Source of the DNA: Orbilia blumenaviensis
Lineage: Eukaryota > Ascomycota > Orbiliomycetes > Orbiliales > Orbiliaceae
Reading direction: 5' to 3'
NCBI GenBank assembly: GCA_036872755.1
Contig: JAVHNS010000003.1
Location: forward strand, 1,922,001 to 1,986,000
Length of the DNA: 64,000 bases
The position numbers were made by a program, and so were the translations under genes. The notes beneath the pieces were generated by a model that had not been told where the DNA came from, searched no databases, and saw only the letters and a program-made list of their open reading frames with translations. This document shows, piece after piece, positions 48,401 to 59,885 of the stretch; positions within the stretch are counted from its first letter, which is position 1; each line of letters begins with the position of its first letter.

Positions 48401-48665
48401 TGCCACCATCCGATCCACCGATTGCCCGCCAGCGAATGGGTTTCTGGTCTGTGGATACCGTTTACCCCATAGCCAGGATGGTTCCCACTCTAGATTAAAG
48501 CCGGATGCACCGACCTGCTAGAACCTTTTTGTTTTTTTTATTCTTTGTCAAGGTCAGATCCCATACCGCTCGTATACCTTTTGATTGTTGTCCGGGCCCT
48601 TTAAAGGATAAGAAGCTTCCCCATCATTTAAATAAACCCTCTCTCGCTCTTCCTGCCTTTAGAAA
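45493..48665. other. 3.2-kb interval without recognisable genes
   Basis: Only short motif-free open frames on both strands. Near 48198-48221 there is a GT/GC-alternating stretch (GTGCGTGTGCGTGTGTGCGCGC-type, simple sequence). The right end is the upstream region of the oxidoreductase gene. I see no RNA gene. Confidence 0.55.
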
Positions 48666-49027
48666 ATGCCGCCGGTCGATTCTACAACCTCTCACCCCTC
48701 AGAAAACAACAACAGTAAGGCCTTTCCTTACGCCTATACACTCCACCATAGTTTTTTTAATATATGTTATTGACTTGTTAACTCGGATATCTTGAAGGAC
48801 ACAATCTGTCGTCGTCGTCTTCGCCAAGATCGCATTCCCCAGAATCCACTGGTCTTGGTTCGCCTTTTTCTCTGATTGGAACCCCCCGCGGTCAAACCCG
48901 TGCCCTGATTACCACCCCGAGCGACCTATCTTCGGGCACACCCTCTTCTGAGGAAATATCTCCTATCGACGTCGAGTCCAAACATAAACTCGGAAGCGAA
49001 GCTACTCTCAAACAAAACACCGGCAAA
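48666..49027 (+). other. Possible N-terminal extension or 5' UTR exons of the oxidoreductase
   Basis: An ATG at 48666 opens a 49-base exon; an intron 48715-48797 (GTAAGG donor, AAG acceptor) would join it to 48798-49054, in frame with the oxidoreductase. It would add about 101 residues rich in Ser, Pro and Thr (SSSSSPRSHSPEST, SSGTPSSEEISP) with no domain. Homologues as I remember them begin at MASPVNVLM (49028), whose ATG has a strong context (CAAAATGG). So this is either a disordered leader or untranslated leader with an intron; transcript data would decide. Confidence 0.45.
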
Positions 49028-50747
49028 ATGGCCTCCCCAGTAAATGTCTTGATGGTACGATCATGCGTCCAAGCCTTAGGCTTTGATATCAGGTTTTGGT
49101 CAAATAGTCTAACAACATTTCTTCTTGCGACAAATAGGTTGGTACCGGCGAGTACACAACTGGATTCGTTGGGACTGGAGCCTCTACTTCTGATAAGAAG
49201 GTAATTTGAAATTCTATCACACCGAGGCTTAATTACCCGAAGGGCAAATCAGATAACTGAACGGCAATTCTAGGTCGGTGTCGTTGGCTTGACACTATTC
49301 GATTTGAGGCGTCGTGGCAAAGTTGGTGAATTGTCCATGGTAGGCGTTAACGGAAAGAAATATCCCGCCATTCGTAAGTCGCCTAGCACCCAAGACAAGG
49401 TCCCCAGAGCCTCCGTTTTCTCCACATTTGGCCCGTGCGAGGGTAATAATACCACATAAACAACGCGAAAGCTAATGATCCGGTTCGATATTTAGGCGAA
49501 CATTTGGACAAGAACATTTCCAAGGTTTACAACGGTTTGGACGTCTCGTTCAAATCTTTCCCTGCCGATGACACTGTAGATGCCGATTCCTACAAGGCCG
49601 CTATTGACCAGCTTAAACCTGGTGATGCGATTACAATCTTTACGCCAGATACTACCCACTATCCAATCGCCTTGTACGCCATCCAGCGAAAAATCCACGT
49701 TCTCTTGACAAAACCTGCCACAAAGACCATCGAGGAACACCAGCATTTGATCCGCGAGGCTAAGAAATACGGTGTCTTCGTCTTTGTTGAGCACCACAAG
49801 CGATTCGACCCCGCTTATTCCGATGCCCGTGCCAAGGCCCAGAAACTCGGCGACTTCAACTACTTTTACAGCTATATGTCCCAACCAAAGAGCCAATTAG
49901 AGACTTTCAAGGCATGGGCTGGAAAGGATTCCGATATTTCGTATGTGTCCCCAATTTTCCGACCGGAGTAGGGCCGAATAGTGCTAATCTGGGAATTGCC
50001 TAGTTACTACCTAAACTCCCATCACGTTGATATCAACGAATCTATGGTTCCGGGGTGGAAGCCGTACAAGGTTACAGCATCTGGCTCACGTGGCTGTGCC
50101 ACTGATCTTGGTTGTGTTCCCGGAACTGAAGATACCATTACACTTATGGTCGACTGGGTCAAGAAGGACGACCCATCCAAGGTCGCCACTGGTGTCTACA
50201 CCTCCAGCTGGACTGCCCCTCAGAAGGCCGGTGTCCACTCCAACCAGTACTTCCACTGTATGTTCAGCCCTAATTTAATTAGGCTTGGATAAAGGACTAA
50301 TCCGTTTTCAACCAGACCTTGGAAGCAAGGGTGAAATCCGAATCAATCAGGCCAAGCGTGGTTATGATGTTGCTGACGACGAAACCACTGGCTTGATGTG
50401 GTACAACCCCTTCTACATGCGTTATGCCCCCGACGAAGAAGGAAACTTTGGTGGCCAAAGCGGCTACGGTATGTTCAAATTATATCTTCACAAACACGGT
50501 AATCTGTACTGACTTGGAAATAGGCTATGTCTCCTTCGAAAAGTTTATCGACGCATGCAACAAGCTTAATGCTGGCGAAGTTACCTTGGATCAGCTCGAC
50601 AAGCGTGGTCTCCCCACGCTTGTTAACACTGCTGCTACGGGTGCAATTCTGCACGCCGGTAGAGTCAGTCTCGACGAAAAGAGAACGGTCTACCTTGAAG
50701 AAAACGAGGGTGTCTGGCGATTGGGATGTGCTTGTAGGCGACCATAA
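49028..50747 (+). CDS. Gfo/Idh/MocA-family NAD(P)-dependent oxidoreductase
   Basis: Predicted 421-residue dehydrogenase from seven exons: 49028-49054, 49138-49200, 49274-49373, 49496-49940, 50004-50257, 50316-50468, 50524-50747, all phase-consistent. The N-terminal Rossmann fold starts [15 protein letters not shown], a glycine-rich dinucleotide-binding turn, and continues with [19 protein letters not shown] and [15 protein letters not shown], the TKPA/EKP-type motif whose lysine is catalytic in this family; [11 protein letters not shown] follows. The C-terminal alpha/beta domain includes [15 protein letters not shown]. Members oxidise or epimerise sugars, inositol or related polyols; the substrate here is unknown. 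The convergent neighbour is a DHDPS-family aldolase, then an alcohol dehydrogenase, so sugar or sugar-acid catabolism is a reasonable guess. Start and end are both debatable: upstream Ser-rich exons from 48666 and a downstream exon to 51168 can be joined in frame. Confidence 0.9.
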
Positions 50748-50845
50748 ACATTCACTATGTTCTGCTGCAACGGAAAGTTTTGTACAGCGATGTTCTGATT
50801 CGAAAATTCTTTTCTCCCAATCATCTCGAGATTACGACAATATAG

Positions 50846-51168
50846 CTGGTTCATGCAGTGCACACGTTAATGCTGCCCCCATCCATGCCCCTGCGGCCCC
50901 CATCCCTGTGCCATCCTTGAATGGTACTACCGTCAGGGAAGAGCCAGAAGCCAAATCCGTCACTACCACCGCCGAACCCCTCACCGTCGCACCAACAACG
51001 CCCATTTCTTCCACCCAACCGTCAAAAGGGACTCCCAAAGTAATTGAACGGCAACCCTCTAGCTCGTCCCTCCCGAGCCTCATCAAAAGGCAAAAGAGTG
51101 TTGTCAACTGGTGGAAGAAGCGCAAGAACAGGAAGTCAACCATCCCAGCTATCGAAACTAAGGCTTGA
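50846..51168 (+). other. Possible alternative last exon of the oxidoreductase (Ser/Pro-rich, basic tail)
   Basis: A donor at 50734 (GTAGGC) and acceptor TATAG ending at 50845 would join the oxidoreductase in phase to an open exon of about 107 codons ending TGA/TAA-free until the stop at 51166. The encoded tail is Pro/Thr/Ser-rich, then strongly basic near the end (LIKRQKSVVNWWKKRKNRKS). The composition looks like real protein rather than random translation, and it is the only long frame here. The choice between this tail and the short ending at 50747 cannot be made from sequence alone. Confidence 0.4.
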
Positions 51169-52315
51169 TCATCTTGTTCCTGTATTGGCTTGGTACATTG
51201 AGGTATAACTTTTTAATGTTCGACTCTTTGGATTTCTCTTCTTTAGGCTTTTCGGTCAGATAACCCCCCGGCTTAGCGTTTGCGGTCCTTGATTTTTTGT
51301 TTGAGATATTTTTTTCGACCTGACATTTCTGTCACATCCTTTTCCATTTGTCTCAACACCCTTTCGTTTTATACTCGGTTTATAATTAGGTAGAAGTTTT
51401 TTTTTTTTCATTCTCTTTCTTTGGGGCATTCAATGGCGTTTACCTTAAACCTGTTACTTTTTATTTCTTCTGCTCGTGTGTATATTTCACATTTTGTTTC
51501 CTATCGTGATTTCCTTGCGTTCTACAAGCTGCCTGTATAAAATTCCAAAGTTCCAATACAAATAAGTTGCAAGCCATTTACATTTCCCTCAAGCTAAAAT
51601 CCTTAGCCTTGATAATAAGCTTCTTATAAGTATTGGCAGCCGGGGACGTACCCGGTGTTCGTCGTCGATCGTAATATATTGGAAACTCTGGCTATTAGCC
51701 ACAACGCATAAGGTCACCCGACGAGCCCTTTTTGTCATTATAAAAACCTGGGGTGCTGAAGCTCTGGCTTTCTTGGCTTTTAACTTTTGCTGCCTCAGGA
51801 CCGATTAATTTACTCGACAATCGAAGATTGGCGGGGAAATATATTTTTCTTTGAATATAGCGACAAGGGGCGGTTCTGCTTCCCTTGTATGCACAACATT
51901 ACACAGTATTTATTTACCCTGTCTTTGATCCAATTAAGCTTATAATTCTCCCCCCTACGGCCCTGCGGGTGACGGGCCCTTGTTCCTACACGCCTGGTGA
52001 AACATGAAAAGAAGGGACGAGATGGGTTTTACCATGGAGAGTAAATTTACACGAGCCGTCATGGCTGATAATTGAATCACAAATCTAGCTGCCTAGGAAT
52101 TAGTCCGAAACGTTGATTCGTTGTAGTGAATTTATGCTATTGCTTTAAGTTCAACTATGGATGAGATTCTATGGTACATCTTTCGTGGCTTAAATTGACC
52201 CCCGCGGGCCTAGGCGTCTGTGCGCAGAAGATAGATGGGTATGGGTGGTTTGAGATCATTCCCCAAAATGGAGGAAAGAAACACCATTTATTTTAGTTGT
52301 GCGCTCGCAACTAAC
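51169..52315. other. Convergent intergenic region, T-rich
   Basis: About 1.1 kb between the oxidoreductase (+) and the aldolase (-), with long T-rich tracts (for example near 51398-51410) typical of fungal 3' untranslated regions. No gene found. Confidence 0.65.
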
Positions 52316-53281
52316 TTACAGGCTCATCTCGATCTCCATCATATCTGCAATTTTATCCTTAACTGCCTGTGTTTCCTCGTCTGATAGCTTCCTCAACGGC
52401 TTTCTTGGGTACCCACCATAACCGAAGTAACTTTGGATGGCACTCTTGGTACCGGGAATTGCCGCCTTAGTCAGCACCCAATCACCCTTCGACAGAACCT
52501 TCTGCATCTTAATCGCCTCATCAATCTTACCCTCCTTAAACAGATTATAAACATGGACACACAACTTCGGCATGACATTGGCTCCACCTGCAATAACTCC
52601 TGACGCCCCGGTGATCAGACCCTGGAGGGTGAAGTCAGCCATACCGGCGAAACACATATACCCCGACCCCTTGGAGTTCGGTGTAACCGCGTTCGTCGCC
52701 AACGCTACCCTCGTTAACTTTCCGGTATTTGCGCATGTAAACTTCGTACCCACGATGTTAGGGTGTTCGGCAAGCTTGATCAACAGGTCAGAGTCCATAT
52801 CTATCCCAGCCACGGCGCCGGGGTAATTATATAACACCAACGGTAAGGGCGAACCATCAGCTACACCCAAGAAATATTCTGTAATAGCACGTTCGTCCAT
52901 AGCGTATCTATAATAACTTGGCGGGATCAAAAGGACATAATCACCACCCGATTCTTTGGAGTGCTTGCATAATTCTATGGTGCCACGGATGGAATTTTCG
53001 GAGGCTCCGACCATGATAGGGATGTGGGGGTAGCCTGCTTCGTCGAGGGCTTTTCGGGTTTCTTGGGTAACAATGCGTTTTTCGTCAAGGCTGAGATGGA
53101 CGGCTTCACCGTTCGAACCCATGGTTACCAAACCGGCGAGGCCGGCCTCGGCGAGCCGCACGGCATGGCGACGGATGGATGCGATATCGAGGTCTTCGGT
53201 CTCTGGATCAAAGAAAGTCATCGTCGGGGAATAGATACCCGGCTGAAGAGGACGTTCCACGGCGCCGTTTTCTTGTGTCAT
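52316..53281 (-). CDS. DHDPS/NAL-family class I aldolase-lyase
   Basis: Single-exon gene for 321 residues, the usual length of a (beta/alpha)8 dihydrodipicolinate synthase-family subunit. The substrate carboxylate loop is GSNGE (residues 55-59), the catalytic tyrosine is Tyr151 in LYNYPG and the Schiff-base lysine is Lys180 in NIVGTKFTC, so the active site is intact. The glycine-rich stretch FAGMADFTLQGLITGASGVIAG (split: FAGMADFTL and GASGVIAG) matches the family C-terminal barrel. In fungi, which make lysine by the aminoadipate route, such proteins are not lysine enzymes; they include 2-keto-3-deoxy-L-galactonate aldolase (GaaC) and 4-hydroxy-2-oxoglutarate aldolase-like enzymes. This one shares the general layout of GaaC but I cannot claim orthology. 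Probably cytosolic: no signal or clear mitochondrial peptide is seen. Lies between a Gfo/Idh/MocA oxidoreductase and an ADH. Confidence 0.93.
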   Translation of the reverse strand: MTQENGAVERPLQPGIYSPTMTFFDPETEDLDIASIRRHAVRLAEAGLAGLVTMGSNGEAVHLSLDEKRIVTQETRKALDEAGYPHIPIMVGASENSIRGTIELCKHSKESGGDYVLLIPPSYYRYAMDERAITEYFLGVADGSPLPLVLYNYPGAVAGIDMDSDLLIKLAEHPNIVGTKFTCANTGKLTRVALATNAVTPNSKGSGYMCFAGMADFTLQGLITGASGVIAGGANVMPKLCVHVYNLFKEGKIDEAIKMQKVLSKGDWVLTKAAIPGTKSAIQSYFGYGGYPRKPLRKLSDEETQAVKDKIADMMEIEMSL

Positions 53282-54860
53282 TTTGAAGGGCTTCGAGGAG
53301 AACTAATTCTTGATCGCGTGTGTTGGGGAGCGTGGTATTTTGAAAAAGGCAATTTGAAAGCTCGTTTGACCAGTAACAGCTACGTAACTGAGAGGAATGG
53401 ATGGAGAGATATAATGGCAATTCCACACTTAAAAATTGAGAGAAAGGCGGGGACCAGCTCTGCTTTTTAGCTTGAATTTCGGAGTTTCGTCGGGTTGATT
53501 TTGGAAATTCTAAATCGAAGGTCACGACAAGATTGGTCAAAAATGGAGGTTACAAGAAAGCTGCCAGACGAGGTATTTAATGGAAGCTGCACAGTATCAT
53601 TCATGCATAGACGGCTACAGTCGAGTCAATGGGGTCTCGTATCGATAACTATGAAGGGAAGTAAGTAAGGTGCCAGTGGACAAATCGGATCCATGACAAA
53701 CGATTACACTCAACCGGCCTTTTAGACCTGGGCAATTGGCGAGAAGGATGCTGGTGTCTTGCCGTCAAGTACTGATTAGAGGATTTTGGATGAATTCTCT
53801 CAGTTGTAGGGACAAACTTTTAGGAAATTCTCCGTGCGCCGGAATTGATACCTCTCAGAAACTGCGCCCCACATGTGCACTGAAGAGGATTGGGTGACCA
53901 GTGGCAACATGCAACAATGAAAAGAAGCTTTGATACTTACATAGACTAATTCCCCCACTTGGGTACGGCAATGAACAAGGAAAAGCTTGGAATGTTCTTT
54001 GAAGTTTACGAAATCAATTACATGATAGGGGAAACCAAGGGCAGGTTTGTCTCAAACCTTTGGAAGAAAATTAGTCGTCACTGTTTGAGGAACTTGTTGC
54101 AGATCTGCGAAGCTGTGCGACTTCAATTAGACAACATGCATTTATGGCCTGTAAGCAGCACTGCAGAAATCTACTTCGAACTGTTAATTGCCGCCATAAA
54201 ATCCTATCCGTTGCTTTTCATGTAAAACATCATACAAACAATTTCCCACCAAGATTTCGGGCACATAAAGGCAGCACGTTTCCCCGCACCGGTTAAATTC
54301 ATTTCCTATGAGCGGAGTGGGCAAAAAGCATGCCTTCGACCAGCCTGACAGCCGCCGAGATCCACCGTCTGATTTTCCAGACTGCCTGGAGTATATTGGT
54401 TGGCTCCGGTTGGCGGAAAATTATCCTCCCGTAGCCAAGGTTTTCGCTTAATACTGTGGTGCTGCATTGGCGTGGGGTAACCGGAGTTGAGCCGAGGCTC
54501 CGGGCGCGGGGTGGCATACTACCCAGAGCTTGTCTATTTGGGAGACGGACACTTGGACTGTATGAATATGGTGCGATCTTCGAAGCGCCTTTGCAGGAAG
54601 CATGAATTTCAGGAACTTCACTCTATATAACAAAATTTTGAGCAAATATCAAATCAATTTAACTGCGGGCTATTATAGCAAGTGCACCTGCATAAAGTGA
54701 TATTTATCAGATGAGATACCTATAATTCCGACTGTACAATGACGTAGCCAATACAATGCAATTTCGTGGTATCTCCTCGTTAGACTACAATACGCTTCAT
54801 GATAGGCATTCTATATACATCGTCTTCATATGAACGCCATATACTCCCAAACTCCCAAAC
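53282..54860. other. Intergenic between aldolase and alcohol dehydrogenase
   Basis: Promoter side of the aldolase and 3' side of the alcohol dehydrogenase, about 1.6 kb. Only short open frames without motifs. Confidence 0.6.
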
Positions 54861-56256
54861 TTACTGGCCAAAGGCCTTGTCATAATCAGTTAGGACAAAG
54901 CGGTACCTAACATCATTCTTCAGTAGCCTAGTCACACTAGTCCTGCAACCTTCTTCAGATATAGGAATAGTTTCCGACCAAGACTTCAACCCTTTCTCTG
55001 CAGCGAGGTCCAACATGGCCAGCATTTCTGTCCGGCTCCCAAGATGGCTTGCGCCAATGAAGCATCCATTTCCAAGGAGATCGAAAGCTGAAACCTTCTG
55101 TCCATCGCCCGGGGCCAGTCCGACCATAATGAACTTTCCATGAACGGTCAGCAAGCTCAAATATTTGCCGAGATCGAAGTTTTCAGTCGAATTGGCTGTG
55201 CTGATTATCATATCAAAGCTAAATTCGTGTTCTTCCGCCCAGTTTTCACTTGCACCAGTAGCGATGTAGCCGTCTGCACCAAGTTTCAGGGCATCTTCTT
55301 TTTTAGCTTCAGAGCGGGAAATGGCCCAGACTTCTGCACCAAGGGCCTTTGCAAACATGATTCCGAAATGTCCGAGTCCACCGCTATTTGTAAAAGTTGA
55401 CAATTAGTAATCGCTCTATCAATTAATCCTTGATTATTTCAAACTTACATTCCGACAATGCCCACTTTCTTCCCTGGTCCAGCGCCATTCCGGACAAGTG
55501 GGGAATAAACCGTAATACCGGCGCATAACATTGGTGCAACATCTACCGATGCCAGGTTCTCGGGAATAGGGAAGACCCAGAAATCGTGTACTCGAACGTG
55601 AGACGCATATCCGCCTTGAGATATGGTTCCATCAGACTGGAGAGCGCCATATGTGTCTGTTTTGCCACAAATCACAACGTTAGTGGGTTGCATGGCCGCT
55701 GCCAACCTGCAAGTTGTTTGAACACACCTTTCTGGAATTTACAGTATGTCTCGTTGTCATTGTGGCATTGCTTGCAGTTACCGCAGCTCCAGCATTGCGC
55801 GCCCATACCCACGCGCTCTCCAACTTTTACACTGCTGACCTTCGGGCCGACACCGACCACCCTTCCGACAATTTCTAAAGGCGCCTATTAGCAATAGCGC
55901 CATCATTTGTGATTGAACGTTTTTCTAGGTTCTACTAACCATGTCCTACGGCCAGAGGGTAAGGAGTATCGCCCCATTGACCAGATATTTTCTAAATCGA
56001 AGTTATTAGCCCGCATTCTGCGAGAGGTTTAGTATTCGGCGAGCGCGATGATCGGGCCGAGCAAGAGGATGGGTTTTCTCCGAAAGAAGAGGGGGCCGCC
56101 TACGTGAACGTCTGAGGCGCACACGCCGCAGCACTCGATTTTGATGTCAACATCGTTGTCTTCAAGCTTCTTTGGAGCGAACTCCTGTTTTTGGAAATCC
56201 GACCAATTCTCTGCAGAGGGGGATCTGAAGGCTGTGAATGTTTCTGGGTAAACCAT
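54861..56256 (-). CDS. Zinc-dependent NADP(H) alcohol dehydrogenase, ADH6/7 (cinnamyl-type) family
   Basis: Medium-chain dehydrogenase of 360 residues, exactly the ADH6/ADH7 length, in five exons: 56256-56104, 55991-55940, 55874-55728, 55656-55449, 55383-54861. Catalytic zinc ligands Cys46 (CGVCASDVH) and His68 with Glu69 (GHE, spliced across exons 2 and 3) are present, as are structural-zinc cysteines 99, 102, 105 and 113 (SCGNCKQC...YC). The nucleotide-binding turn VGIVGIGGLGHFG crosses the last intron. Related yeast enzymes reduce a wide range of aldehydes, including cinnamaldehydes and furfural, with NADPH; that would suit an organism exposed to lignocellulose breakdown products, though this is inference. 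Cytosolic: no signal. A TATA-like tract lies near 56438-56447. An extra in-frame peptide between exons 3 and 4 vanishes when the 71-bp intron 55657-55727 is removed, which restores the family sequence. Confidence 0.95.
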
Positions 56257-58592
56257 TTTTGGACAATTGCTTGGGATTTGTAAACGAGAGGCGATATATG
56301 TATACGATTGGCAGGTAAATTGGCACTGGGGGAAAAATGGGGCACTCAATCAAAATTTTCTGAGTAGACTGAAGCAATTGGGGAGCAGTAGGGAAGGAGG
56401 CAGCTAGCGATAAGAAAAGTTTCCAGGTCGTTTCAGCTTATATAGCTACGGGCGACGGACGGTAGGCATGCTCTAGAAGGCATCTTGCCCCACATCTCTT
56501 TCGCTATCTTTTCTTCGACCGCCGCTAGTCCGTGCTTATGTCATGCCTTAGTTTTCAAATGGTGAACAGTTTTTACAGGCTTTACATGCTAGATTAACTT
56601 TTTGGGGCAGCCTGCTGCCCGGAAGCTAAAGGGCGGTGGGCATGCGGAAAGAAATCAGGCATGTCTTTGGAGGGGTTCGTGGACTTTGGGTGGAATTTTG
56701 CCGGCGAATGTGTTGAGGAAGGTTGGACTTGATGGAACTGGCGGGAAATCTTGGACATGGGGGGATCCAGATGTGGCTGTACCGTGTACGGGTATGTACA
56801 TGTACGTATGGGGTTAGATTCTTAAGTATCAAGACATATTTGCAAACTGGGTGTAACAGGCTAGAACTATGAAGTGAGTCCTCGGGCTTTGCGCAGACCG
56901 TTCTGCAAAATTTGTCGATATGAATGAACTCACAAGGCTCGAGTTCTTGATATCAGGATGCATTCACCGAGTCCTCAAGGCCGATTTTCCTCGCTAGATT
57001 GCCAGATTTCTCTATATAATGATATCTGTATCCTTTAAAAGTCAAACACGCGTATAGCACAGCCCAACTTTTAACTATCGAGGCTCAGATAGTTCTATCG
57101 ATATGGTTCGGATCCATGCGCGCGTTCCGCCCGCTTGGTGCCGCAGGTTCACACATGAGTTCTAATGTTACGAACCTTGAACCCCAAGGCTGGTGTATAA
57201 AACTATAAGGCCTTAAGGCATGCAGCTTCACATGACCCAAGCCATTGCACTCTCGCCCCGAAATCATAATGTCGGTATCCGGCAAGCACTAGCCCGATGC
57301 CAGGCCATCGGTTGCGTCAAAGACCCGTTGAAACCGCCCTGTCGCAGGATATATGCCTGCCCTCGCCTGCAGGGTGTCTCTTCGGTCTGATGAGTTCGAC
57401 TCCGGGAGGCAGGTTACACAAGGCTTGAAGTCAACGCAAGGGATTAAACAACGCAATGGCCAACCCAATGAAAGTTAAAGGTTTCCGATCTGCTAGATGC
57501 AGAAACAGGGAAGCTTCGAAGTGGGCGATTCGTCCCAGCAGGTAATATTCCTGCATCAAAAAAATCTGTCAGAAGAGCTAAGCTAAGCCAATGAGTTATA
57601 TCACGATCGCGATCAAGTATAAAACCACGTATAGCAGTGACTATGACAATGCGGGCATGACATGATAATAATAAAATAAAGTGGATCCATGGAGAGACTA
57701 GAGTCTCAAATCGGGCCTCGCGAGTGCCTCATGCTTGGAAAAAGCTTGGGAGATGGTTTCTAGCTGGAGTCATACGTCAGACGGGAACGACGACGAAACG
57801 TGGACTCTGCCGAATCATATGACGCTTAATTAATATGATAGGATGTCGTTTTCGAAGCCTTCGTAACGTTGTATTATTTTATTTTTTTTCGTACCCTGGT
57901 TACGTAGTTTTTCCGAGTTTGGTTGAACTGAAGGATCAGGCGTCTCTCAGGATCCAGAAATCGATAAGCGGTTATTCCCCAACTTCATTTCGACCCGACG
58001 AAGGCGGCACAGCTTATGCGGTCAGCAAAACGATGCCTTGTTTACCAAAAACAAAAAAAAAGAGAGGAGGGAGAAGAATTCTAGAAAACACAGAAGGTTT
58101 AGTCGGATTGAAGCTTAGTTATTTCGATGGGTAAGTTAAAGAAAGACGATGTATTTTTGGTATTGTGTACTCCATGTCGCTAGCTATGCAGACAGATGCA
58201 ACCCCAGAACTAAGAATTCTGGTAATTCCAGCTAAGTAAACCCAAAAAATAGTACAATGAAAGAATTAAAAACTAAAATGCCCGCAAATATGCCTATCGT
58301 GACGCCGTGAAACAAGCCTACTAGTAAATTGAAACTAGTGAAAAAAAAACAACAAGAAGACAAATGAAACAGTACTAGACGCCCTGAACTCATATCGAAT
58401 GCCCCCAAAAGCAAAAATTCTACACCATGAACACCCATATTTTCCAAACTAAATACGGTGAGATTTGGTAGGGATATCGGTTCAAAAATTAGAAGCGATC
58501 CTTCGGACTAGTGGAAAGCCTCCGCTGTATGCCTCCGAGAGGTTTCGTTTTTCAGATTCGAATGTCTCGATTCGTTATTTCGAGTCTTTTTT
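56257..58592. other. Intergenic between ADH and Clr5 genes
   Basis: No gene seen in about 2.3 kb. The left 200 bp are the ADH promoter. Remaining frames are short; the right end, A-rich on the plus strand, is likely the 3' region of the minus-strand Clr5 gene. Confidence 0.6.
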
Positions 58593-59885
58593 TCACCGGG
58601 AATATTCGCTTCTTGCAGATGACATTGAATTGACGAATTGTGTCCATTGTCGATGCGTCCCCGCAGCCGAATTATACGGATCTTCCGTGTATTGAGCAAG
58701 TCGAGCAGAAGCCATCTCAGCCGCCGTATCCCCCCTCTCGTTTGGTGTAGCCATAGCGCCATAACTCAAAAGTAAATTCAAACAAGTGTTAAACCCCGCT
58801 ATCTTTTCTTCAAATTCCTCAGAAGTCCCCACAGAACGGTCACCTGACAGGAGTCCAGGCGAAGTGGCAGCGCGGTCAAGAAGCTTGTGGAACCCTCGGA
58901 CAAGATAGTGAAGAGATGTGTTCCCATCACGATCTGTCACATTGGGGGTTTCACCGCTTGCTAACAACCTGCGGATGTCATCATGTCGCCCCGCCAGTGC
59001 GGCCTTCATCAACTCTATCGAGCTTGTTGTTTGCCTTACGCTTGGAGATGTGTGGGGAGCACGTGGGCTGAATAATAAATACCATCAGTGGGGGATGATC
59101 CATCAATGTTCCACTGGCTTTCTGACCTATACCGAGCGTGGTTATCATGGGAGGGCCGGTATCCGTAGTCGGTCGCCGTTAAGGATCCCATTGAGCTATA
59201 TTCAGCTGTTGAGGCGTATAGAGTCTCCCCGAGAGTGGCAGCAGAATATGACAATCGACTGTCATGATAGTTTGGATAACTAGCACAAAGAAGACCTATT
59301 AGGATCCGCTGTTCCATCGTTACGGTGTATGTACAAATTTCATGAAGGCCACTCACCTGGAAATCATATCCCCAGTATAGAAATGGTCTTCAGAACCAGG
59401 AGTAACAGGATACGAGTCGGCGTTAAAAGGCTGGTCATAATCCCAATCCTGATCAAACTCCTCTAGTCTGCTCTCCCTTGGAGATGTTGTCTCGCGGGAA
59501 GAGCTAGGCTTCCCAGCATAACGTTTCTCGTATCTTCGAACCTTCCGCGGGGTAATCTTGTCAATGATATCCTTGCTCAATCCCATCTCGGAATCCGGAA
59601 TGTTCTGCTGCTTTTGTTCAAGGTAGGCGCGCATATCTGCAGACCGCACATTCTTTTTGAAACCCCATACTTCGATTTGGTTTTGATAGCTTCGTTTACT
59701 ATTGGTAGAAATATCCTTAGTCAGCAATTGGCGCTTGGTTCGCGAATCGAGCGGGGAGAGCCAACATACCAGGCTTCAAAGTTATATTTCATCTTGAGAA
59801 TCTCGCGCACTTCTGCAAGAGGCTTGCCTTCCTCAATGTAGTAGTGGTAGATCTCTTGTTTATATGTCTCCCATGGCTTACCCAT
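58593..59885 (-). CDS. Clr5-domain protein with C-terminal ankyrin-type region
   Basis: Predicted 359 residues in four exons: 59885-59770, 59698-59357, 59279-59133, 59067-58593. The N-terminus (residues 1 to about 60) is a Clr5 domain: MGKPWETYKQEIYHYY, the cue KPLAEVREILK and, across intron 1, KRSYQNQIEVWGFKKN. Clr5 domains are found at the N-terminus of many filamentous fungal proteins and are thought to bind DNA, after S. pombe Clr5, which acts in transcriptional silencing. The middle is Ser/Tyr-rich and disordered. The last exon carries ankyrin-type helices: LMKAALAGRHDDIRRLLASG, DRDGNTSLHYLVRG and NLLLSYGAMATPNERGDT, roughly two repeats with an insertion. Ankyrin repeats commonly follow Clr5 domains. 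Intron 3 could use GTATAG (chosen) or a donor six bases further; both keep phase and differ by two residues. Function unknown beyond a probable nuclear or regulatory role. Confidence 0.85.

Noticed and set aside
53024..53470. 148-codon plus-strand frame
   Set aside because: Antisense to the start of the aldolase gene and its promoter; no motif.
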